This document shows positions 16,531 to 24,120 of a stretch of DNA of 64,000 nucleotides, piece by piece. Origin of the DNA: Ancylobacter sp. WKF20 (GTDB lineage Bacteria > Pseudomonadota > Alphaproteobacteria > Rhizobiales > Xanthobacteraceae); contig NZ_CP121679.1 of assembly GCF_029760895.1 (NCBI RefSeq), positions 310,001-374,000 of the forward strand, written 5' to 3'. The notes beneath the pieces were generated by a model, which did not search any database, was not told where the DNA came from, and saw only the letters and a list, made by a program, of their open reading frames with translations. Both the position numbers and the translations under genes were made by a program. Position 1 is the stretch's first letter, and each line of letters begins with the position of its first letter.

Positions 16531-17736
16531 TTACACAGGCACCCATCGCCGGCGTAGCGGCAGCCCGGCGAGGAGGCCGAAAAAGCTGGCCACAAGGAAA
16601 ACCCAGCCGGAGAGTGCCCCGGCATGGATGCCCGACAGGAGCACCCCGACTGTGCAGCCAAGGGCGGTCATTGCTCCCCAACCCATCAGCACGCCGCCTG
16701 AAAGTCCGGCCAGCACGTCGCGCACGGTGGGTCGCCGCGGGGCGAATTGCCCGGCCAGCAGGGCCGAGGCGAGGCTCGCCCCGACGAGGCCGGTGACGAA
16801 TAATCCATTCTCGGAGAGCAGCGTTTCCTTCAGAACGGTGGCGCAGCCGCGAAAGCCATCGAGCCCGTGCAGTGTGTCCGGCAGGATGTTCCAGCCGCTC
16901 GCCGCGCTGCGCGCAAGGCTGCCGATCTCCGCGGTGACGCCGAGCGGGCCGACACGCAGATAGCTCGCGGCCGACAGGGCGCCGATCGCAAGCCCTGTGA
17001 CCGCTGCCGGCCAGCGCGCGACAAGGATCGCCCGCGCGAGGCTGGTGGATCCCGTCGCCGCCGCGTCGTGCGTGGCTCTCCCTCCTGCCCAGGCGAGCGC
17101 CGCCGCCGCGAGCAGAGCGAGGCCCGCGAGGCTGGCGGCAAGCGTGCCGGCATAGCCGAGGTGATGCGGCAGCCAGATCACCGGGGCCTCGGCGATCACG
17201 GCGAGATAGAGCGTGTTCCAGGTGAGGAAGCCGAGGCCGAAGCCCAGCCATGTTCCCAGAAGCGCGAAGGGGGAGGTCGGCGATCCCTCGCCGAGCCGGT
17301 AGAGATGGGCGGAGATGCAGGAGCCCGATATGGCCATGCCGAGCCCGAAGGCGAAGGCGGCGAGCGCCAGTACCCAGCTTACCGGGCCGATATGCGCGTC
17401 GGGTGGCAGGCGTTCCGGCTGGGGGACGGGCAGCCAGGCGCCCACCACCAGCGTATAGCCGGCCACGCCGACGGCCAGTGCCAGCAGGATCGCCAGCACG
17501 CCGCGCGGGTCGCGCTGGTCGATGAGATCGCGGGTGTTGCAGACGAAGCAGAACCGCCCGCGTTGCAGGATGACGCCGAACACGGCGCCCAGCGCCAGCG
17601 ACAGGCCGAGCGCGCGCGAGGCGGCATCCCCGGCGGAGAGCGCGAGCGTTCCCCCGACCAGCAGCGCCGCAATCAGGAGGGCAACGGAAATGGGTAGTAG
17701 GCGCGACGGCAGCGCGAGATGCAGAGGCGGGGGCAT
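16531..17736 (-). CDS. YeeE/YedE-family sulfur transporter (TsuA-like)
   Basis: Polytopic membrane protein of 401 residues with about ten hydrophobic segments, starting at ATG 17736. It shows the family cysteine motifs RGRFCFVCNTRD (N-terminal), SGSCISAHLYRLGEG (middle) and a C-terminal GWGAMTALGCTVGVLLSGI. YeeE (TsuA) imports thiosulfate through such conserved cysteines; other members move selenium or sulfur species. The partner TusA/YeeD-type gene is absent. Instead an exported rhodanese precedes it, so the pair may take up a sulfane compound processed in the periplasm. Confidence 0.85.
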   Translation of the reverse strand: MPPPLHLALPSRLLPISVALLIAALLVGGTLALSAGDAASRALGLSLALGAVFGVILQRGRFCFVCNTRDLIDQRDPRGVLAILLALAVGVAGYTLVVGAWLPVPQPERLPPDAHIGPVSWVLALAAFAFGLGMAISGSCISAHLYRLGEGSPTSPFALLGTWLGFGLGFLTWNTLYLAVIAEAPVIWLPHHLGYAGTLAASLAGLALLAAAALAWAGGRATHDAAATGSTSLARAILVARWPAAVTGLAIGALSAASYLRVGPLGVTAEIGSLARSAASGWNILPDTLHGLDGFRGCATVLKETLLSENGLFVTGLVGASLASALLAGQFAPRRPTVRDVLAGLSGGVLMGWGAMTALGCTVGVLLSGIHAGALSGWVFLVASFFGLLAGLPLRRRWVPV

Positions 17737-17782
17737 GACGGAATCCGGCGGGCCGGCCGATGACCTCGTCCGGCATGAAAAG

Positions 17783-17806
17783 GGCGCGGGGTGGGAGCCC
17801 CGCGCC
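17783..17806 (-). terminator. Rho-independent terminator after the exported sulfurtransferase gene
   Basis: A perfect 9-bp GC stem (GGCGCGGGG with CCCCGCGCC, loop 6 nt) is followed on the minus strand by CTTTTC. It lies between the sulfurtransferase stop and the YeeE start. Confidence 0.65.
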
Positions 17807-17854
17807 GGGAAAGGAGGAGGGTGGTGCGAGGCGCCCGTCATCCGGGCGGGCGGT

Positions 17855-18829
17855 TTACTTGCCCTGCCACACCGTGCCGGCGAGGTTGATCACGGGCACG
17901 CCAACCGAATTGCCGTATTCGGTCCACGAGCCGTCATAGTTCTTCACCTCGTAGCCGAGGATGCGCGAGAGGGCGTACCAGGTGTGGCTGGAGCGCTCGC
18001 CGATGCGGCAATAGACGATGACCGGCTTGGAGCCGTCGATGCCGGCGTCGGCGTAGAGCTTCTTCAGCTCTTCCTTGCTCTTGAACTTGCCGGTCTCGGC
18101 GTCGACCGCCTTCGACCACGGCACGTTCTTGGCGCCGGGGACATGGCCGGCGCGGATCGAGAGCTCCTTGGAGCCTTCGGGAGCGAAGAGCTTGCCGGAA
18201 TATTCGTCGGGCGAACGGATGTCGACGATCACCGCGTCCTTCTTGCCGTCGACGACCTCCAGAACATTGACGAGGCGGGCGCGCAGCTCAGGCTTGGCCG
18301 GGGGCAGGGTGATGTCGGTCTTGGCGTAGCTCGGCGCCTTGGTATCGAGCGGAAGCGCCTGCTTCTCCCAGTATTTGCGACCGCCATCGAGCAGCTTCAC
18401 GCGCTCGCCGAGACCGTACTGGTTGAACACCCAGCCGCCCCAGGCGGCGAACCAGTTATTGTTGTCGCCATAGAGGACGATGGTGGTGTCCTTGTCGACG
18501 CCGGCTTTCTCCAGCAGGGCCTCGAAGGCCGCCGGCGCGACGATGTCACGCTTTACCGGATCGACGAGGTCGCTGTGCCAGTTGATGTTGACGGCGCCGG
18601 GAATGTGCCCGCGCTCATACACGCCGGGATCGACGCTCACCTCGAAGACCCGCACCTTGGGATTATCGAGGTTCTTGGAAAGCCATTCGGCATCGACCAG
18701 CGGCCCGGCCGGCGGCGACGTCTGCGCGCTGGCGATCGGGGTGGCGAGGGTCAGGGCGGCACAGACGGTCGATGCCGCGAGCGCGAGGCGACCGGCTGTC
18801 GCGATGCTGCCGAGACGCGAGAGAGACAT
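17855..18829 (-). CDS. Exported two-domain thiosulfate sulfurtransferase (rhodanese, SseA-like)
   Basis: A 324-residue protein beginning at ATG 18829, preceded by GGAGG. Residues 1-36 form a signal peptide ending near ASAQT, so it acts in the periplasm. Two rhodanese domains follow. The C-terminal one has the active loop CRIGERS in PVIVYCRIGERSSHTWYALS; the N-terminal one has GDNNN in its place and is structural. Rhodaneses move sulfane sulfur from thiosulfate or thiols to an acceptor. Its neighbour is a YeeE-type transporter, which suggests a periplasmic sulfane relay. Confidence 0.87.
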   Translation of the reverse strand: MSLSRLGSIATAGRLALAASTVCAALTLATPIASAQTSPPAGPLVDAEWLSKNLDNPKVRVFEVSVDPGVYERGHIPGAVNINWHSDLVDPVKRDIVAPAAFEALLEKAGVDKDTTIVLYGDNNNWFAAWGGWVFNQYGLGERVKLLDGGRKYWEKQALPLDTKAPSYAKTDITLPPAKPELRARLVNVLEVVDGKKDAVIVDIRSPDEYSGKLFAPEGSKELSIRAGHVPGAKNVPWSKAVDAETGKFKSKEELKKLYADAGIDGSKPVIVYCRIGERSSHTWYALSRILGYEVKNYDGSWTEYGNSVGVPVINLAGTVWQGK

Positions 18830-18895
18830 GCGTGAGTTCCTCCGTCGAAGCCCGGCCTCTGCCGGGAGCATATGATGACGTGAGTTGACCCAACG

Positions 18896-18950
18896 GAACT
18901 AAGGTTGTCAATATAGTCTATAATAAAAGTATATAAATTGGATTTGATCT
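18896..18950 (-). promoter_or_regulatory. AT-rich promoter island with TAGTCTATA box
   Basis: The box TAGTCTATA at 18914-18922 (TATAGACTA on the coding strand) lies in an AT-rich stretch upstream of the sulfurtransferase gene. An identical 9-mer is found at 20862-20870 before the metQ-like gene. Confidence 0.45.
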
Positions 18951-19011
18951 GAGGAACGCGATGCCGTCCTTCGTGTTTCGAGACGGTCAGACCGCGTGCG
19001 GCAGCAGGCGG

Positions 19012-19797
19012 TCAGCCACCGCGGGCGCGGATCACCGCGTCAGCCGCCTCGACGAAGCCGCTACCGCCGGGCCCTTCGGTGATCCAGGCGGGAGGCGTGG
19101 GAATCTCGTGGAGATACCTGGTCACGGTGCTGACGCCGACGCTCTGGCGGAAGAAGCCGAACATCGGCGCGTCATTGGTCGAATCGCCGACATACAGCAC
19201 CGCCTCATTGTCGGCGGCGATATCGAGTCCATGGGCCTGCGCGAGCACCCGGCGCGCCATGGCGAGCTTGTCATAGGCACCGATCCAGCCGAGCACCCAC
19301 AGATTATTGACCGTCGTCGTGGCTCCCGCCTCGCGCAGGCACTCCACCAGCGCGGCGCGGGCCTCGTCTTCGGCGGGTTGCGTGAAGGCAAGGCTGGTGA
19401 GGCGAAATGGTTGGTCGTCGGCAAAGATGGCGCCGGGCAGGCGCGCCCGCACATGCTCGCCGATTCGCGCAAGATCGCGCGTCACGGACGAGCGGGGTTC
19501 CTCGTCATGCCAAAAGCTGCGCGTCAGGCCATGGCCGGTGGCATCGCGGTGGAAATGCAGCCCGCCATTCTCGCCGATGACCCCGTCCACCGGCCACATG
19601 CGGGCCATCTGGTCGCACCAGCCGGCCGGCGCGGCGGTGACCGGAATCACCCGCACGCCCGCGCGCTGCAGCCGTTCCAGTGCGTCATAGGTCGCCGCGC
19701 CGAGGCGTCCCTTGAAGGTGAGCGTTTCGTCCATGTCCGTGAGAACGAAGCGAACCCGGCTGAACTCGCGGGCGGAGGCACGTGTCAAAGGCTGCAT
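19012..19797 (-). CDS. HAD-superfamily hydrolase (mannosyl-3-phosphoglycerate phosphatase-like)
   Basis: A 261-residue Cof/MPGP-type phosphatase. Motif I is LTDMDETLTF with the nucleophile Asp near residue 20. The PVTAAPAGWCDQMARMWPVDGVIGENGG block is typical of motif II and the cap. Motif IV is VLYVGDSTNDAPMFGFF with the acidic Mg site. The substrate could be a sugar phosphate or phosphoglycerate; nothing nearby settles it. It lies between two sulfur genes on the same strand, behind a terminator-like hairpin, so it may be transcribed separately. Confidence 0.75.
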   Translation of the reverse strand: MQPLTRASAREFSRVRFVLTDMDETLTFKGRLGAATYDALERLQRAGVRVIPVTAAPAGWCDQMARMWPVDGVIGENGGLHFHRDATGHGLTRSFWHDEEPRSSVTRDLARIGEHVRARLPGAIFADDQPFRLTSLAFTQPAEDEARAALVECLREAGATTTVNNLWVLGWIGAYDKLAMARRVLAQAHGLDIAADNEAVLYVGDSTNDAPMFGFFRQSVGVSTVTRYLHEIPTPPAWITEGPGGSGFVEAADAVIRARGG

Positions 19798-19830
19798 TCT
19801 CGTCTCGCGTCTCGTCGGGGCTCACGGTGA

Positions 19831-19864
19831 AAGGGCCGGGCGGGTCATGGCCCGCTCGGCCCTT
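19831..19864 (-). terminator. Terminator-like hairpin after metQ-like gene
   Basis: AAGGGCCGAGCGGG pairs with CCCGCCCGGCCCTT on the minus strand with one mismatch, followed by TTCA. It separates the metQ-like gene from the HAD phosphatase gene. Confidence 0.55.
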
Positions 19865-19907
19865 CTTGTCGTCGTTCGGAGCACCGGCCATGTGCGGCCG
19901 GTCGGTC

Positions 19908-20708
19908 TCACCAGGCGGGCAGTACCGCGCCCTTGAAGCGGGTGTCGAGGAAGTCCTTCACCTCCGGCGACTGATAGGCCTTCACCAGCTTCACGATGAC
20001 CGGCTTGGTCTCGTCGCCGGCGCGTACGGCGACGAAGTTGCCATACGGGTTATTGGTCCGGCTTTCCTGGACCAGCGCGTCCTTGCGCGGGTCGAGCTTG
20101 GCGCCGAGCGCGTAATTGGTGTTGATCACCGCGCCGTCGAGGTCGGGAAGCTGCTTGGGCAGCAGGGCGGCGTCGAGCTCGCGGAACACCACCTTCTTCG
20201 GGTTGCCGGTCACGTCGAGAACCGTCGGCAGCAGGCCCTTGCCGGGCGCGATCGTGATCAGGCCGTTTGCCGCCAGCAGGTTGAGCGCGCGGCCGCCATT
20301 GGACGGGTCGTTCGGAATGCCGATCTGTGCGCCCTCGGGCAGATCCTTGAAGGCTTTCACCTTCACCGAATAGAAGCCGATCGGCTCGACGATGGTGAAG
20401 CCGGCGGGCACGATCTTGTAGCCGCGGGCGGCGATCTGCGCATCGAGATAGGGCTTGTGCTGGAAGGCGTTGGCGTCGAGATCGCCTCGCGAGAGCGCCT
20501 CGTTCGGCAGGGTATAGTCGGAGAAGGCGACGATCTGGATTTCCAGGCCATCCTTCGCGGCCACCTTCTTGACGACCTCGGCGATCTCCTCCTCGTCGCC
20601 GCCGATGACGCCGAGCTTGATCTTGTCGGCGGCATGGGCGGGCAGGAAGCTCGCGGCGGCAAGCACGGCACCCAGTGCGGCGCCCAGCCAGCGGTTGGAA
20701 AGGGTCAT
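19908..20708 (-). CDS. MetQ/NlpA-family substrate-binding protein, copy 1
   Basis: Periplasmic binding protein of the methionine-uptake (MetQ) family, 266 residues with a signal peptide to about residue 26 (PAHAAD). Family blocks are FSDYTLPNEALSRGDLDANAFQHKPYLD, IPNDPSNGGRALNLL and the terminal FKGAVLPAW. No lipobox cysteine is seen, so it is probably soluble in the periplasm. It is divergent from a metNI-like operon that carries a second MetQ (23263-24045). The ligand may be methionine or another sulfur compound. Confidence 0.85.
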   Translation of the reverse strand: MTLSNRWLGAALGAVLAAASFLPAHAADKIKLGVIGGDEEEIAEVVKKVAAKDGLEIQIVAFSDYTLPNEALSRGDLDANAFQHKPYLDAQIAARGYKIVPAGFTIVEPIGFYSVKVKAFKDLPEGAQIGIPNDPSNGGRALNLLAANGLITIAPGKGLLPTVLDVTGNPKKVVFRELDAALLPKQLPDLDGAVINTNYALGAKLDPRKDALVQESRTNNPYGNFVAVRAGDETKPVIVKLVKAYQSPEVKDFLDTRFKGAVLPAW

Positions 20709-20854
20709 GGTTCACTCCTCGGATTTCAGGGCGCTACAGACGCCGTCGCATCAGGAGAGGCTGGCGGAATGGTGGTAGTCTAGTGTTTAAGTGGAATACT
20801 AGATATGCGCATTTGGCAGGCGTACTGCGCACGAATTGTGCAAAGAAGGATGCG

Positions 20855-20892
20855 CGACCATTAGTCTATAAACTTTGTTGACAATTAGCCGG
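20855..20892 (-). promoter_or_regulatory. AT-rich promoter island with TAGTCTATA box before metQ-like gene
   Basis: TAGTCTATA at 20862-20870 is identical to 18914-18922 and lies beside TTGTTGACAATTAG. It is about 155 nt upstream of the metQ-like start. A second, imperfect copy lies at 20776-20784. Regulator unknown; the nearby Rrf2 protein is a candidate. Confidence 0.45.
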
Positions 20893-21037
20893 GGTGACGC
20901 TAGAAAAGCTGCACGGTTCAGCGTTTCGGCGCGGGGCCGTCGCGGGATTTGACACCCGGCAGCTTGCACCGCGTCACCAACGCTAAAGCGCCACGGAGCG
21001 ACTTCGTGGTCGGGCAACGAGCTTGAGGAGCTAAGCC

Positions 21038-21073
21038 ATGACCATGTGTTGTCGACGTCTCGTACGGCCCTGA
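21038..21073 (+). CDS. Putative Cys-Cys leader peptide (MTMCCRRLVRP)
   Basis: An 11-codon open frame ATG to TGA with a near-perfect ribosome site GAGGAG at 21025-21030, spaced 7 nt. Codons 4 and 5 are consecutive Cys codons (TGT TGT). It stands 77 nt before the small ORF that opens the metNIQ-like operon. Short leader peptides rich in the regulated amino acid control biosynthetic and uptake operons through ribosome stalling. A cysteine-sensing attenuator would suit a sulfur-uptake operon. The peptide is inferred from sequence only. Confidence 0.5.
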   Translation: MTMCCRRLVRP

Positions 21074-21150
21074 GCCACCCCTTGCGTGTTTTGCCAAGTC
21101 TGCCCGCCATGCGGCGTTGCCGCCATCGCCGGGCAACAGGGATCAATGAG

Positions 21151-21354
21151 ATGAGCTCCGTTTTCCTGCCGGGTGCCGATGCGCCCCACCTCGCCCATGA
21201 GCCCACGCTGGATGAGATTCTTGCCGATCCCATCATCAGCCTGATCTTGCGCCGCGACGGCCTGACCGCTGGTGCCGTCCGGGCGACGCTCGACCGTGAG
21301 AGGCGGCGCCTCGCCTCCCGTGGCAGCGCCCCGGTGCTGCGCCGCGCTGCTTGA
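21151..21354 (+). CDS. Small conserved-looking protein preceding metN
   Basis: A 67-residue protein starting at ATG 21151 (MSSVFLPGADAPHLAHEPTLDEILADP), with GGGATCA as ribosome site. It contains an acidic stretch EPTLDEILADPIISLILRRDG, then an arginine-rich helix RATLDRERRRLASRG. I do not recognise a named family. It lies 24 nt before the metN-like gene and is probably co-transcribed, so it may be a small regulator or accessory factor. The regular codon use and good ribosome site support a real gene. Confidence 0.6.
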   Translation: MSSVFLPGADAPHLAHEPTLDEILADPIISLILRRDGLTAGAVRATLDRERRRLASRGSAPVLRRAA

Positions 21355-21378
21355 TCCCGCCGCTGCCGACGACAGAGA

Positions 21379-22569
21379 ATGATGCCCAACGACACCGCCG
21401 CTCCCACGCTCGATTCACCGCTGTTCCGCGACCTTGCGATGGCCGGGGGAGGCTCTGGCTTCCGGCCGGAACTCGCGGCTGCGGACCATGTGGATGAGGG
21501 GCGCGCGCTTGCGCGCCCGAGCGGCGGGGCCTCGATCGTCCTGCACGATGTCTCCAAGGTCTTCCCCGCGCGCGGCAGCGATGCGCCGGTGGAGGCGCTG
21601 AAGAACATTTCCATCGCCATCCCACAGGGCGAGATCTACGGCGTGATCGGCCGCTCGGGCGCCGGCAAGTCGACCCTCATCCGCACCATCAACGGGCTGG
21701 AGCGCCCGACGGGCGGCGATGTCGTGGTGGATGGCGTTGCCATCAACCGGCTGGACGAGGCGGCCCTGCGCGACCAGCGCCGGCGGATCGGCATGATCTT
21801 CCAGCACTTCAATCTGTTGTCCTCGCGCAGCGCCTTCGACAATGTGGCGCTGCCGCTGGAACTCGCCGGGCTGCCACGCCCGGCGATCCGCACCAAGGTG
21901 CTGGACCTGCTGGAGCTTGTCGGCCTGTCCGACAAGAAGGACCGCTACCCGATCGAGCTCTCCGGCGGGCAGAAGCAGCGCGTCGGCATCGCCCGTGCGC
22001 TGGCGACCGACCCGCGCGTGCTGCTCTCGGATGAGGCGACCAGCGCGCTCGACCCCGAGACCACCCGCTCCATCCTGCGCCTGCTGGGCCAGGTGAACGC
22101 CCGGCTCGGCGTCACCATCGTGCTGATCACCCATGAAATGACGGTCATCAAGGAGATCTGCCACCGCGTGGGCGTGATCGAGGCCGGGCGTATCATCGAG
22201 GAAGGGCGCGTCTCCGACGTCTTCGCCCATCCGCGCACCGCCACCGCCCGCTCCTTCATCGGCAGCCTGCCCGGCCGGGAGATTCCCGCCGCGCTCGCCG
22301 GCCGGCTGCGGACGGAGGCGACCGGGGCCAGCCAGACCGTGCTGCGCCTTACCCTTACCGGCGAGGCGGCCAGCCAGCCCATCGTCACCCGGCTCGCGCG
22401 CGAGCTCGGCATCGACATCGCCCTGCTGGGTGGGCAGATCGACAGCATCGGCACGCTGCCTTTCGCCCTTCTTTATGTCGGCGTGCCGGCCGGCGCCTGG
22501 GCCGAGGGCCCGCTGCGCGCCCGGTTGGAAGACGCCGGTGCCACGACGGAGGTGGTTGGCCATGTTTGA
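21379..22569 (+). CDS. Methionine-type ABC transporter ATP-binding protein (MetN-like)
   Basis: A 396-residue ATPase. Walker A GRSGAGKST, Q-loop FQHFNLLSSRSAFDNV typical of MetN, signature LSGGQKQRVGIARALA, Walker B VLLSDEATSALD and THEMTVI are all present. A C-terminal NIL-type ligand-sensing domain spans about 315-395 (GIDIALLGGQIDSIGTLPFALLYVGV), where MetN binds methionine to inhibit transport. About 50 extra residues precede the ATPase core, which is unusual; an inner start is possible. It overlaps the permease start by 8 nt. Confidence 0.87.
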   Translation: MMPNDTAAPTLDSPLFRDLAMAGGGSGFRPELAAADHVDEGRALARPSGGASIVLHDVSKVFPARGSDAPVEALKNISIAIPQGEIYGVIGRSGAGKSTLIRTINGLERPTGGDVVVDGVAINRLDEAALRDQRRRIGMIFQHFNLLSSRSAFDNVALPLELAGLPRPAIRTKVLDLLELVGLSDKKDRYPIELSGGQKQRVGIARALATDPRVLLSDEATSALDPETTRSILRLLGQVNARLGVTIVLITHEMTVIKEICHRVGVIEAGRIIEEGRVSDVFAHPRTATARSFIGSLPGREIPAALAGRLRTEATGASQTVLRLTLTGEAASQPIVTRLARELGIDIALLGGQIDSIGTLPFALLYVGVPAGAWAEGPLRARLEDAGATTEVVGHV

Positions 22570-23239
22570 CTGGATCTCGCCCGCGATTGTCGACCTGATC
22601 GTCGGATCGACGCTCGAGACACTCTATATGGTCGCCATCGCCGCGCTGATCGGCACGCTTGCCGGCCTGCCCCTCGGCATCTTCCTCGCCACCAGCGGCA
22701 GGGGTGAACTGTTCGAGGCGGTGGCGGTCAACCGCGTGCTCGGCCTGGTGGTGAACGCCACGCGTTCGACGCCCTTCATCATCCTCGTCGTTGCCATCAT
22801 CCCCCTCACCAGACTCATCGCCGGCACCTCGATCGGCACCACGGCGGCCATCGTGCCGCTCTCGCTGGCGGCCACGCCCTTCATCGCCCGCATCGTCGAG
22901 GCGGCGATCCGCGAGGTCGATCAAGGGCTGGTGGAAGCCTCGCTGGCGATGGGCGCGACGCCGCTGCAAATCGTGCGAAAAGTGCTGATACCCGAAGCAC
23001 TTCCGGGCCTCGTGCTCGGCGTCACCTTGGCCATCGTCAGCCTGCTCTCGAACTCCGCCATGGTCGGCGCGGTCGGCGGCGGCGGGCTGGGCGATCTCGG
23101 CATCCGCTACGGCTATCAGCGCTTCATGCCGGAAGTGATGCTGCTCGTCGTCATCGTCCTCATCATCCTCGTCCAAGCCGTCCAATCCCTCGGCGAAACC
23201 CTCGCCCGGCGGGTGAATCGCCGCGTGCGGCGGGTCTGA
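22562..23239 (+). CDS. Methionine-type ABC transporter permease (MetI-like)
   Basis: Inner-membrane permease of 225 residues with about five hydrophobic segments. The start at ATG 22562 overlaps the metN-like stop. The coupling loop EVDQGLVEASLAMGATPLQIVRKVLIPEALPGLV and the GAVGGGGLGDLGIRYGYQRF segment are hallmarks of MetI. It pairs with the MetN-like ATPase and either of the two MetQ-type binders. Confidence 0.88.
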   Translation: MFDWISPAIVDLIVGSTLETLYMVAIAALIGTLAGLPLGIFLATSGRGELFEAVAVNRVLGLVVNATRSTPFIILVVAIIPLTRLIAGTSIGTTAAIVPLSLAATPFIARIVEAAIREVDQGLVEASLAMGATPLQIVRKVLIPEALPGLVLGVTLAIVSLLSNSAMVGAVGGGGLGDLGIRYGYQRFMPEVMLLVVIVLIILVQAVQSLGETLARRVNRRVRRV

Positions 23240-23262
23240 CGGTCATTTTCCGGAGATTTCCC

Positions 23263-24045
23263 ATGATGTTGCGTCCCTCTCTCGTCGCCATTGCCCTGAC
23301 CCTCCTTGGGGTGGGTAACGCCTCGGCCGAGACCATCCGCATCGCCGTCACGCCGGGCCCGCACGCGCAGATCCTCGAAGCGGTGAAGCCGATCGCCGCC
23401 GCCAAGGGGCTGGACATCAAGATCATCGAATTCTCCGACTATGTCGTGCCGAACCAGGCTCTGGATGCCGGGGAGATCGAGGCTAATTCGTTCCAGAACC
23501 AGCCTTATCTCGACAATCAGAAGAAGGATCGCGGTTACAAGATCGAGCCGGTCGCGCTCACCGTGAACTTCCCCCTGGGCGTCTATTCCAAGAAGTGGAA
23601 GGCGTGGGATCAGGTGCCGGATGGGGCGACCATCGCGATCCAGAACGACCCGACCAATGGCGGGCGTTCGCTTCTGCTGCTGCAGGACAAGGGCGTGATC
23701 AAGCTCAAGGACGGCGTCGGCTTCAAGCCCACTCCGCTCGACATTGTCGCCAACCCGAAGAAGCTGAAGTTCATCGAACTGGAAGCCGCGCAGACCCCGA
23801 GGGCTCTCGACGATGTGGATGTCGCCGCGATCAACACCAATTATGCGGTCTCGGCGGGCCTCGACCCGGTGAAGGACCCGATCCTCAAGGAAGATGCCAA
23901 AGGCCCCTATGTGAACCTGATCGCGGTGCGGGAAGGCGACGCCGGCAAGCCCTGGGTGGCGACGCTGGTCGAGTCGTATCGCTCACCGGAGGTGAAGGCC
24001 TTCATCCTCGACAAGTTCAAGGGCGCGGTCCTGCCGTCCTGGTGA
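23263..24045 (+). CDS. MetQ/NlpA-family substrate-binding protein, copy 2
   Basis: Periplasmic binder of 260 residues with a signal peptide ending near NASAE (about residue 22). Family blocks: IIEFSDYVVPNQALDAGEIEANSFQNQPYLDNQ, IQNDPTNGGRSLLLL, FKGAVLPSW at the end. It is 23 nt behind the permease gene, so it is the direct partner of the MetNI-like pair. Compared with copy 1 it keeps the overall pattern but differs at many positions, so the ligand may differ. Confidence 0.87.
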   Translation: MMLRPSLVAIALTLLGVGNASAETIRIAVTPGPHAQILEAVKPIAAAKGLDIKIIEFSDYVVPNQALDAGEIEANSFQNQPYLDNQKKDRGYKIEPVALTVNFPLGVYSKKWKAWDQVPDGATIAIQNDPTNGGRSLLLLQDKGVIKLKDGVGFKPTPLDIVANPKKLKFIELEAAQTPRALDDVDVAAINTNYAVSAGLDPVKDPILKEDAKGPYVNLIAVREGDAGKPWVATLVESYRSPEVKAFILDKFKGAVLPSW

Positions 24046-24066
24046 GCCGAGCACGCCATCTGTCAT

Positions 24067-24097
24067 CGCTCCGGCGGGGCCCAGCCGCGCCGGAGCG
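24067..24097 (+). terminator. Hairpin between metQ-like and Rrf2 genes
   Basis: CGCTCCGGCG and CGCCGGAGCG form a perfect 10-bp stem with an 11-nt loop, 21 nt after the metQ-like stop. No T-tract. May attenuate readthrough into the regulator gene. Confidence 0.45.
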
Positions 24098-24120
24098 CAC
24101 GCGCGTCAGGAGGGACGGAG

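Larger units (their letters stand above)
20709..21150. other. Divergent regulatory region between the two MetQ-type units
   Basis: Holds, left to right: a TAGTCTAGT box at 20776-20784, a perfect TAGTCTATA box at 20862-20870 in an AT-rich stretch, a short open frame for MTMCCRRLVRP with a strong ribosome site (21038-21073), and small overlapping inverted repeats at 21111-21137 before the 67-codon gene. No longer gene is supported. Confidence 0.55.
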
